Below are positions 33,473 through 41,492 of a stretch of 64,000 nucleotides of DNA, one piece after another. Origin of the DNA: Kovacikia minuta CCNUW1 (GTDB lineage: Bacteria > Cyanobacteriota > Cyanobacteriia > Leptolyngbyales > Leptolyngbyaceae). Position 1 is the first letter of the stretch. Each line of letters begins with the position of its first letter. The position numbers and the translations under genes are program-made. The stretch covers positions 372,001 to 436,000 of the forward strand of contig NZ_CP083582.1 of NCBI RefSeq assembly GCF_020091585.1, in the 5' to 3' direction. Under the pieces are notes generated by a model. It searched no databases, was not told the origin of the DNA, and saw only the letters and a list, made by a program, of their open reading frames with translations.

Positions 33473-35011
33473 TTACCGTTTGCCCTTCACCACCTTGTAC
33501 GCTCGCACGAGATGCTCCATTCCTAATTTCAGGTTGGGAGATTCCATAGCATAGAAAGCCGCTTCGCGGGCGATCGCCCTGATCTCGCCACCTGTTAAGC
33601 GAAACTGGTGTGCTAGTTTTGCCCAGTCAATGGTGCAATCAAGCGGCACCTGGGCAGGAAAGGACTGCTGCCACAACCGCAGCCGACTGGGTTCATCGGG
33701 TATCGGAAACTCCAGAATGGGATAAATCTGCCGTCGCCATTTAGGTCGGATACATTGTTTCTGCGTTGTGCTTAGAAGGGTAATTCCAGGGCTGCTCTGT
33801 CGTCCATTCCAAAATTGGTTCAATTCTGCCTCAGACAACTCTGAGTTTCGGTTAAACCAGACCTCAGCAGACTTAATCAGCAGGAGCCGGGGAGATTGAG
33901 CAGCAATTTCTGTGAGCAATCGCGGTTGATCTGTCGCTTTAAGCAATGCCAGATCGACATAAAACAACGGGATTGCAAGTATCTGGGCGATCGCCTGGGC
34001 GGCGCTGGTTTTGCCCGTTCCAGTGCTGCCCACCAACAAAGCGATCGCCCCCCGTTGAACTGAGGACTGGAGCGGGTGCGATAACTGCTGGAAGCCCCAA
34101 ATTTCATCCACCTGCTCGGCAAACTGAACTCGCTGGCAGAGGTGCTGAAGGTCTGCCATCAGGGCATCGGGTAGAACCAGATCTGACCAGGGATTCGGGG
34201 AATGGGAAGGTTCATCGATTGGAGGAGTCCAGCAATCGATCAGGGAAGGACTGATCGGTTGGGGTAGCACAGGTAAATGATCTACCAAACTGAGGCAGGG
34301 ACGATCGCTAACTGGACTCAAAGGACAGAGCAACGCTTCCAAATCTGCCAGTTTGGGTTGGTCAGCCAATAGGTAATTGACCAAGGGATCTACCAGCTTG
34401 ATGAATCGGGTCAGCAGGGCTTCCTTTTGCAGCGGTTCCACGGTCAGCAATTGCTGCTGAATCAACACAGAATCGGCTGCTAAATAACGTCGTGCTGCCT
34501 GCCATTCCGCATCATTACGGCAGAGAATCCGCAAGATCAAATCAACCGTGGGCAGCCCAGTGCCGCCCGTTTGCTCCATCTCCTGTAAGTAGCTGTAGAG
34601 CCTGCCATAGCGCCGATTCACTTCTGGGGCAAGCGTCATCAACACCAGGTTTTTCTCAAATGCATTCAGTTGTAAGCGGCGGCAAAGAGACGGAATGCCA
34701 AGCGAAATTCCCCGCTGTTGGCTGACCTGAACTTTGGCATCGATTTGCTGCTGATAACCGAGTTGGGGCGATCGCCGCCGCGGCATTTCGACGGGAGAAT
34801 CATAGGAGACCTCGCCCTCCAGGGTCACCAATCCTTTCCACCAGTGGCTTGTAACCCGATCGGCACGGCTATGGGCAAACCGATCGACTTCCTTGGTTTC
34901 CTTGCGATGACGAGCCACCGCCAGGGCAAGGACGCGATCGAGCCATGCCAGTTCTGCTCTTAAGTAAGTCCAATTGTCTGGGAACGGTTCAACAGAATCA
35001 CTTTGCATCAA
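33473..35011 (-). CDS. AAA+ ATPase-like protein with degenerate Walker B, contractile-injection-associated type
   Basis: 512 residues. The N-terminal half is helical (NWTYLRAELAWLDRVLALAVAR, FEKNLVLMTLAPEVNRRYGRLYSYL), a layout I associate with the AAA+ proteins of extracellular contractile injection clusters. The AAA+ core has Walker A GSTGTGKT (328-335) and a sensor-2-like GGEIRAIAREA near 474. The Walker B position reads RLLLIKSAEVW, with Lys-Ser instead of the acidic pair, and sensor 1 is also altered (LLSTTQKQ). ATP hydrolysis may therefore be weak or absent. It is divergent from the DUF4157 gene with 241 bases between. Confidence 0.65.
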   Translation of the reverse strand: MMQSDSVEPFPDNWTYLRAELAWLDRVLALAVARHRKETKEVDRFAHSRADRVTSHWWKGLVTLEGEVSYDSPVEMPRRRSPQLGYQQQIDAKVQVSQQRGISLGIPSLCRRLQLNAFEKNLVLMTLAPEVNRRYGRLYSYLQEMEQTGGTGLPTVDLILRILCRNDAEWQAARRYLAADSVLIQQQLLTVEPLQKEALLTRFIKLVDPLVNYLLADQPKLADLEALLCPLSPVSDRPCLSLVDHLPVLPQPISPSLIDCWTPPIDEPSHSPNPWSDLVLPDALMADLQHLCQRVQFAEQVDEIWGFQQLSHPLQSSVQRGAIALLVGSTGTGKTSAAQAIAQILAIPLFYVDLALLKATDQPRLLTEIAAQSPRLLLIKSAEVWFNRNSELSEAELNQFWNGRQSSPGITLLSTTQKQCIRPKWRRQIYPILEFPIPDEPSRLRLWQQSFPAQVPLDCTIDWAKLAHQFRLTGGEIRAIAREAAFYAMESPNLKLGMEHLVRAYKVVKGKR

Positions 35012-35252
35012 ATCAATCGGTATTTCACCTTCTCTATCGTAATCTTTAGAACCAGGCTGACTGAGAAATTAGCCCATCGGGCAGTGTTCCCATTCAGATT
35101 GGAAAAGAAACCAGGGCAAAGGTGCGCCGTGCTGTGCCGCAGGACAGCGATCGCAAACTTGCAGCTTAATCCACTTTGATACAGTTCAAAAAGACTCTTG
35201 ATAAATCTCTCAAAAGAGGTTATTTTTTGGAAAAATTCTCATCACTATATTT

Positions 35253-37517
35253 ATGGAGCATCAAAGAATTCACAAATCCTCATCCTGGAATCCCCCAACT
35301 CAGGTAAAAACCTCTCCATTTGCTTCACGTCCTTCTGTGATTCAGGAAAGATTGGGTGTGTTGCAAGCCCAAATGGATGATTCCTGGGCAGGGAGACTGG
35401 AAAGGGTATCGCAGCCTGATTTCAATTTTGCCCATATTCCGGTGCATGCTCCTGGCGAAAACGTATCAGCGCCTGTGCAGTCACGGTTTACAACTCAGCC
35501 GTATCGACTGGTTACTCCTCCGTATTCACTGCAACCATCGATCAACCCAACCAGCAACGGAGGAAAAGCTCTGGTTCAGAGAGCGTTTCGGGCAAGCAAT
35601 CCCCAAAGTTACCCAGTGCAACCGATTCAAGCCAAACCTATCCAACCAACCCAAGCAGCAACTCCCAATCAAACCGGACTGCCCGATCGGCTCAAAATGG
35701 GTGTCGAAAATCTATCGGGATATTCCCTTGATCATGTCAAAGTTCACTATAATTCGCCAAAACCTGTCCAATTACACGCATTAGCTTATACCCAGGGGGA
35801 GGAGATTCATATCTCACCTGGACAAGAGAGACATTTACCCCATGAAGCATGGCACGTCGTGCAACAGAAGCAAGGACGGGTAAAGCCAACCAGGGAGCTA
35901 ATGGGGAAAGTCAATATCAATGATGATGATGGTCTGGAAAAAGAAGCGGGTGACATGGGCGCAAAGGCTATACATTCCCCAACTTTAGCCAGGGAACACA
36001 AGTCCATACTGATCACAAGGCAACCATCAAGCGCGATCTTACCCGTCCAATGCATGTGGGAAACACTCGGTACTGCGCACGAAAAAGTATGGGACAAAAC
36101 GATTCAAGGAATGAACTGGTTTGCAGATATGGATGGAAAGATGTGGTATGAGCCGACGGACGACCTAAAGCGAGAACCGGACAAATACGCGAGAATAGCC
36201 GCCACAGCGGGTTGGGGTAACAGGAGAACCTGGAAAGAATGGTTTGCTATTGGCGATGTAATAAGCGATGGAACAATAAGAGAGGCGATAGAAGACATCA
36301 GCGACCCACAGGCAGAAAAGGCAGTTGCGGAAGCAGAAGGGGGGTGGACTGCATGGACACCATACATCGAAAAAACGGTCAGCGAAACACGGAAAAAAGA
36401 TAGAGCAGCAGATGTGAAGAAGGCTCCCGATGTTGACGTAGGAGCCTGGAACTGGAAACCAGATACACCGCCAGAGGTAATTGAGTATGCAAAGCACTAC
36501 ATAGATAATATCCACGTATTGACCAAGCCAGAGTTCAACGCAAGATTATTGCAGATGGCAGAAGCCCTCGCGCAGCTTGGAAGATACACCTGTATAGTGT
36601 CGGAGCCGGGGAAGAGTAACTTTTGGGTGACGGCAAGAGTATTGAAGCTTGTAAAAGCCATCGGTGGCACAGCGCCAGAGAAAGTATATTCTATCAGGGC
36701 GCAGCAACACCATGCATTTGACCGCCAAGAGTTCAGCATCGGCGAAGACCCAGGAACAATTGTGTTCCTTGACGATGGAACTTACTCTGGCTCGCAACTG
36801 AACACCTTGATAAATAAGGTGACAGGATATAAGCCGGGAACACGGAGGATGATCGGGCTGATCGCCATGAGCGCAAAGGCATGGAAACTTGTGAACCTCG
36901 GTACAAGAAGGAAAGGAGAAGCACCGGTAGAAGAAATACCGGGTACGTACCCTATCGAAATGGCAGAACACGAGAGCCTGGATGCGGTATACGATGCTTT
37001 GGGTCTCAAAAAAGGTGTCATGGTAAGTGGAGGCGATTTACCCGAACCCTCTGGAGATGCCTCCTTAATCTTTTATTATAAAATTGCGGATGAGAAATCA
37101 GTGCGGACGAGGCTGCTCACTGGGGAGGGACGCCACATCCCCTCACAGCCATACATAGGCTATAAGCACGAAAGTTCAATCGAAGAGGGAACAGAGCCAT
37201 ACAAATTCAAAGGGATGGAGAAGAAGCCAGGGACTTATGGTATCCCAGAACCAGAGTTGCTAGAGCCAAAGGGGCATCCAAAGGGGTATCCGTCTTACAG
37301 CTCTGGCGGAACGATATCCCATCCGAGGATGGGGTCTATGGCAACGTCGTTTAGGAAGGAAATGGCATCGAAAGCGTTCATGAGAGAACCAAAGCCAGAA
37401 GAGCCAAAAGCAAAACAACCAGTAGCAAAACTTTCAGAGATTTCCAAAAGTGTGTTTGACGATGACATTCCCACAAGTATGTCTGACGATGACAAGAAGA
37501 GATTGTTTAAAAAGTAG
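35253..37517 (+). CDS. DUF4157 protein with C-terminal phosphoribosyltransferase-like domain
   Basis: 754 residues. Residues 50-135 are a Pro/Gln-rich, probably disordered lead with FAHIPVH. Residues 143-238 are a typical DUF4157 domain: LPDRLKMGVENLSGYSLDHVKVHYNS, the zinc-peptidase-like HEAWH at 197-201 and GLEKEAGDMGAKA. The rest is variable between such proteins and looks like a payload: GRYTCIVSEPGKSNFWV (444-459) and TIVFLDDGTYSGSQ (502-515) resemble the pyrophosphate and PRPP loops of phosphoribosyltransferases. The tail is Lys/Pro/Glu rich. AGA/AGG and ATA codons are common after 36060 and no GCGATCGC occurs in the gene, suggesting transfer. No signal peptide is seen. Confidence 0.72.
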   Translation: MEHQRIHKSSSWNPPTQVKTSPFASRPSVIQERLGVLQAQMDDSWAGRLERVSQPDFNFAHIPVHAPGENVSAPVQSRFTTQPYRLVTPPYSLQPSINPTSNGGKALVQRAFRASNPQSYPVQPIQAKPIQPTQAATPNQTGLPDRLKMGVENLSGYSLDHVKVHYNSPKPVQLHALAYTQGEEIHISPGQERHLPHEAWHVVQQKQGRVKPTRELMGKVNINDDDGLEKEAGDMGAKAIHSPTLAREHKSILITRQPSSAILPVQCMWETLGTAHEKVWDKTIQGMNWFADMDGKMWYEPTDDLKREPDKYARIAATAGWGNRRTWKEWFAIGDVISDGTIREAIEDISDPQAEKAVAEAEGGWTAWTPYIEKTVSETRKKDRAADVKKAPDVDVGAWNWKPDTPPEVIEYAKHYIDNIHVLTKPEFNARLLQMAEALAQLGRYTCIVSEPGKSNFWVTARVLKLVKAIGGTAPEKVYSIRAQQHHAFDRQEFSIGEDPGTIVFLDDGTYSGSQLNTLINKVTGYKPGTRRMIGLIAMSAKAWKLVNLGTRRKGEAPVEEIPGTYPIEMAEHESLDAVYDALGLKKGVMVSGGDLPEPSGDASLIFYYKIADEKSVRTRLLTGEGRHIPSQPYIGYKHESSIEEGTEPYKFKGMEKKPGTYGIPEPELLEPKGHPKGYPSYSSGGTISHPRMGSMATSFRKEMASKAFMREPKPEEPKAKQPVAKLSEISKSVFDDDIPTSMSDDDKKRLFKK

Positions 37518-37836
37518 CGATTATCCTGCGTGAGGGCAAAGCATTTGGCAAACAATCCCCCTCTTAGATACCGTTTTGTTGGACAAACCTGAGGTTTGGG
37601 AGGGCGACCCCGCAGTTTCAGTTTGATTCCCAATTGGTGGCGATCGCAGCTCTGAATTCCTGGTTTTCTGCTGGTGTTACGCGCCTTGCCCATTCAAACA
37701 GAAACTCAGATTCCTGACTTATATTGCTGGCACTCCCTTTTCATCTAATTTCCATCATTGCACACCCCTGTCAAAAGCTAGGGTGCAAAGCAATTTTCTC
37801 TTAGACTAGACGTAGAATTCACAGAGTTGCCTAGGC
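37518..37836. other. Gene-free spacer with decayed interspersed repeat
   Basis: Contains a one-armed remnant of the GGGCGAAGCATTCGG hairpin element (near 37533-37556) and an imperfect AACCTGAGGTTTGGGAGG stretch. No convincing gene, promoter or RNA is seen. Confidence 0.5.
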
Positions 37837-38475
37837 ATGAGGACAACAGCAATGGTTGCGATCGCCCCCAGAACCCTCACCTTTGAAGAATTTTTGAACT
37901 GGGATGACGGCTCTGGTCGGTCATTTGAATTAGTTCAGGGAGTTGCCATGCCCCTCAGCGAACCGACTGCCAAACATGAAGATGTGGTGGATGGGCTATG
38001 TCGCCTCTTAATTAACCATTGCCGAGATCTGGAGCTACCCTATGTTCCTCGTCAAAGCAAACAAGTCAGATTGAATACTCCCCCTGATCAAAATGAGTCC
38101 AGTCGTAAAGCCGATATTGTGGTGTTTTCCAAGGAAGAATGGGCAAGAATGCGCCAAAGTTCGGCTGCCGCTGCCGCCTACATCCCCCCGCCTCTGGTGA
38201 TTGAAGTTGTCAGTACGAATTGGCGAGATGATTATCGGATCAAATTAAATGAATATGAGACCCTGGGAATTCCAGAGTATTGGATTGTCGATTATGCCGG
38301 ATTAGGGGGAGTGCAATACATTGGATCGCCTAAGCAACCCACTGTTACGATCAATCGTTTAATTGATGGTGAATATCAGGCGGAACGGTATCAAGAAAAT
38401 GAGATGATTTTATCTCCAACGTTTCCTCAGTTGCAATTAACCACAGGGCAAATTGTGGCAATGACTGAAGGGTAG
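37837..38475 (+). CDS. Uma2 family protein (PD-(D/E)XK nuclease fold)
   Basis: 212 residues (an inner ATG at 37852 is an alternative start). Matches the Uma2/DUF820 family that is greatly expanded in cyanobacteria: TFEEFLNWDDGSGRSFELVQG, then SRKADIVVF with the catalytic-type Asp, PPLVIEVVSTNWRDDYRIKLNEYETLGIPEYWIVD with Glu and the Lys of the nuclease fold. The motifs needed for a restriction-like fold are intact. The biological role of Uma2 proteins is not settled. It ends 19 bases before the TIR-WD40 gene and is probably co-transcribed with it. Confidence 0.85.
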   Translation: MRTTAMVAIAPRTLTFEEFLNWDDGSGRSFELVQGVAMPLSEPTAKHEDVVDGLCRLLINHCRDLELPYVPRQSKQVRLNTPPDQNESSRKADIVVFSKEEWARMRQSSAAAAAYIPPPLVIEVVSTNWRDDYRIKLNEYETLGIPEYWIVDYAGLGGVQYIGSPKQPTVTINRLIDGEYQAERYQENEMILSPTFPQLQLTTGQIVAMTEG

Positions 38476-38494
38476 CGCGATCCAGAGGCATGGA

Positions 38495-41281
38495 ATGTTT
38501 GAGGCGTTTATTTCCTATTCCCGCAAAGACAAAACCTTTGTCCAGAAGCTGTATACCGCTCTAACTCAACAAGATCGGAAGGTTTGGGTCGATTGGGAAG
38601 ATATTCCCCTAACGGCAGACTGGCGACAGGAAATCTATGACGGCATTGATGCGGCAAATAATTTCATTTTTATCCTCAGTCCCGACTCGATCGCTTCAAC
38701 GGTCTGCCGAGAAGAACTGGAGCGAGCGATTAACAGTAAACGGCTGGTGCCGATTGTCTATCGGGATGTGCCTGCCAACGAAGTCCATCCCGCGTTAACA
38801 AAACTGAATTGGATCTTTTTTCGGGAAACGGACGATTTCGATCGCTCGCTGCACTCCCTAGTCACAGTTCTGGATACTGACCTGGAACATGTCAAAGCCC
38901 ATACCCGCCTGTTAACCCGATCGATTGAGTGGGATCACAAAGGGCAGGAGGCAAGCTTACTGCTGCGCGGGAATGATTTGAAGAGTGCGGAAGCTTGGCT
39001 GACGCATGGAGAAGACAAACTGCCTGCGCCAGTCCCTTTGCAACGTATGTATGTGGGGCAAAGTCGTCAGGCAGAAACGGCTCGTCAACGAAAACTGCTG
39101 CTGGGTGTAACCACAGGTGCGGTCATTTCAACCATGCTGGCGATCGCTGCTGGCATTGGCTGGTACGAAGCCAATCAACAACGCATTGCGGCTGTACAAC
39201 AAACGCTAAGAGCCGAAAGCGAATCTGCCCGGTTGCTCTCCTCTAATGGGCAGGGGTTTGATGCTTTGATGAACAGTTTGAAGGCGGGCATTCAACTGAA
39301 ACAAGCCAGTTGGAGAGATCAAAATCAATCCCTGGAAACACTCGTAGTAAGTGCCTTACAAGAATCTGTTTATGGAGTGCGAGAAAAAAATCGTCTTGTG
39401 GGGCACAGCGGCATTGTCTACGGTGTTCGCTTTAGCCCGGATGGTCAGACGATCGCCTCTGCCAATGGGGATCACACCATCAAGCTTTGGAATCTGGATG
39501 GTTCGCTGCGGCAAACCTTGAAAGGGCATACGGGCGAAGTCTATCAAACCGAGTTTAGTCCGGATGGTCAAACAATTGCCTCCGCCAGTGCCGATCGTAC
39601 CGTCAAGCTCTGGAACCTGGACGGCACGCTCCGACAAACGCTGCATGGGCACACCAATCCGGTTTACACCGTTGCATTTAGTCCGGATAAGCAAATCCTT
39701 GCCTCCGCGGGTGCCGATGGCACAATTAAGCTGTGGAAACCGGCTGGGGAGCTTTTGCAAACCTTGGTGGGACCAAGCAATGTAAACCCCAGGGTTGAAC
39801 AGAACAAACCCATGAATAGTCATCACGGTAGTCCCACGCTTGAATCGTTGCGAGGAGTTCGCTACCTCAGCTTTAGCCCCAATGGTCAAATCCTTGCCGC
39901 TGCCAGTGGAAATACGATTCAACTTTGGAGTCGGGCTGGCAAACTGTTGAAAACAATCAGGGGCTACAACCGACCTGTCTTGAGTGTAAACTTCAGCCCC
40001 AATGGTAAAACCCTTGTGGCAGCAAGCGAAGATGGCACAGTTCAGTTTTGGACACTCGGCGGCACCTCTCTGATCAAGCAGTTTGAAGGGAATATTGTTC
40101 ACCAGGTGAAATTTAGTCCCGATGGTCAAACCGTTGCCTCTGCGGGTGGTGACACACTGGTTAAGCTGTGGAATCCAGATGGGACTCTGCTGCAAACCCT
40201 GCAAGGACACCAGAACGGGGTCTATGAGGTTAGCTTTAGCCCGGATGGTCAGACGATCGCCTCTGCCAGTGCAGACGGCAGCATTCGCATCTGGCAGCGG
40301 AATGGCATCTCATTGCAAACCTTGCAGGGGCATCAGGGGGATGTTTACGGAACTGTATTTAGCCCGGATGGTCGAACGATCGCGTCTGTGGGTGCGGATA
40401 AGGTTGTCAGACTTTGGCAGCGCAATGGTACGCCGATCAAAATTCTGAAAGGACACACCGATTTGATTCATGGCGTTGCATTTAGCCCGGATGGTCAAAC
40501 CATTGCCACTGCCAGTTGGGATAGCACGGCAAAGCTTTGGAGCCGAAATGGAACGTTACTCAAAACGCTCAAAGGTCATGTGGGGCGAGTCTTTGGCATT
40601 GTTTTCAGCCCGGATGGAAAGATCGTGGTCACCAGTAGCGGCGATGGCACGATTAAAATGTGGAATCGCAACGGTAAGCTGCTCAAAACCCTGCGGGGAC
40701 ACACGGACGTGGTACACAACGTCAGTTTCAGCCCGGACGGTCAATTTATGGTATCGGCAAGCCATGATAAGACGGTGCGGTTGTGGAGCCGCGACGGTCG
40801 CATGATTAAGGTTCTGGAAGGACATACCAACTGGATTCATGCGGTCGCTTTTAGCCCAGATGGGCAGACCATTGCCTCTGCCAGCCACGACCGAACCCTC
40901 AGACTTTGGAAAGTAGATGGCACCCTGCTGCACATCCTGGAAGGACATACAGACAAGGTGTTGGGGGTTACCTTCAGCCCGGATGGACAAACGATCGCCT
41001 CCTCCGGTGCCGATCAAACCGTGCGTCTATGGCGTACCGATGGCAAGCAAATCGCCATTCTGCGCGGACATGGAGACGACATTCATGGAATTAACTTTAG
41101 TCCAGATGGTAAAACCCTTGCCTCTGCCAGTAATGACAATACGGTGATCCTATGGAATCTGGAAAACCTGAATGATTTAGCGGGACTGCTGACGAAAAGC
41201 TGTAATTGGCTACAGGGATATTTACGCAACAATCCAGATGTAGCAACGGACGATCGCACGCTCTGTAAGGGAATCTGGTAG
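38495..41281 (+). CDS. TIR domain-transmembrane-WD40 repeat protein
   Basis: 928 residues in three parts. Residues 1-130 are a TIR domain (AFISYSRKDKTFVQKLYTAL, VWVDWEDI, FILSPDSIASTVCREELERAI) with a glutamate next to Cys71 where the NADase catalytic residue of TIR enzymes lies. A single membrane helix occupies about 201-224. The remainder contains 14 WD40 units, each with a FSPDGQTIASAS-type core and LW ending, enough for two seven-bladed propellers. WD40 number three is followed by a 25-residue insert. The protein could sense a ligand with the propellers and signal or degrade NAD with the TIR part; that is inference. Confidence 0.88.
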   Translation: MFEAFISYSRKDKTFVQKLYTALTQQDRKVWVDWEDIPLTADWRQEIYDGIDAANNFIFILSPDSIASTVCREELERAINSKRLVPIVYRDVPANEVHPALTKLNWIFFRETDDFDRSLHSLVTVLDTDLEHVKAHTRLLTRSIEWDHKGQEASLLLRGNDLKSAEAWLTHGEDKLPAPVPLQRMYVGQSRQAETARQRKLLLGVTTGAVISTMLAIAAGIGWYEANQQRIAAVQQTLRAESESARLLSSNGQGFDALMNSLKAGIQLKQASWRDQNQSLETLVVSALQESVYGVREKNRLVGHSGIVYGVRFSPDGQTIASANGDHTIKLWNLDGSLRQTLKGHTGEVYQTEFSPDGQTIASASADRTVKLWNLDGTLRQTLHGHTNPVYTVAFSPDKQILASAGADGTIKLWKPAGELLQTLVGPSNVNPRVEQNKPMNSHHGSPTLESLRGVRYLSFSPNGQILAAASGNTIQLWSRAGKLLKTIRGYNRPVLSVNFSPNGKTLVAASEDGTVQFWTLGGTSLIKQFEGNIVHQVKFSPDGQTVASAGGDTLVKLWNPDGTLLQTLQGHQNGVYEVSFSPDGQTIASASADGSIRIWQRNGISLQTLQGHQGDVYGTVFSPDGRTIASVGADKVVRLWQRNGTPIKILKGHTDLIHGVAFSPDGQTIATASWDSTAKLWSRNGTLLKTLKGHVGRVFGIVFSPDGKIVVTSSGDGTIKMWNRNGKLLKTLRGHTDVVHNVSFSPDGQFMVSASHDKTVRLWSRDGRMIKVLEGHTNWIHAVAFSPDGQTIASASHDRTLRLWKVDGTLLHILEGHTDKVLGVTFSPDGQTIASSGADQTVRLWRTDGKQIAILRGHGDDIHGINFSPDGKTLASASNDNTVILWNLENLNDLAGLLTKSCNWLQGYLRNNPDVATDDRTLCKGIW

Positions 41282-41283
41282 GC

Positions 41284-41365
41284 TGTCAAGAATTTTTTAA
41301 GGGATGAAATCCTCCCAAAAAATAACCTTACCCAACCAACCCTATCCCTCAATCTAAAGTTGACA
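41284..41365. repeat. MITE-like dispersed repeat, copy B (TGTCAA...TTGACA ends)
   Basis: 82 bp with the same ends as the element at 3235-3312. The first 26 bases are nearly the same (TGTCAAGAATTTTTTAAGGG), the centre has diverged, and the right end again has CCCTATCCCTCAA before TTGACA. It begins three bases after the TIR-WD40 stop codon. Confidence 0.6.
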
Positions 41366-41492
41366 GCACACTAAGGGCTGTAGAAGGGCGATCGCATAAC
41401 TGTTGGTAGATTTAGCAATTCAGCCATCCACATACACTGAACGAAGGTGCAGAACTTGATCAACCTATTCCTAACGTTACGGCGGACCAACG

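Noticed and set aside
36546-36971. 141-codon antisense frame in the DUF4157 gene
   Set aside because: Cys/Arg-rich shadow of the sense gene with no domain.
39356-40210. 284-codon frame antisense to the WD40 region
   Set aside because: Mirrors the repeated WD40 codons and has no own family signature.
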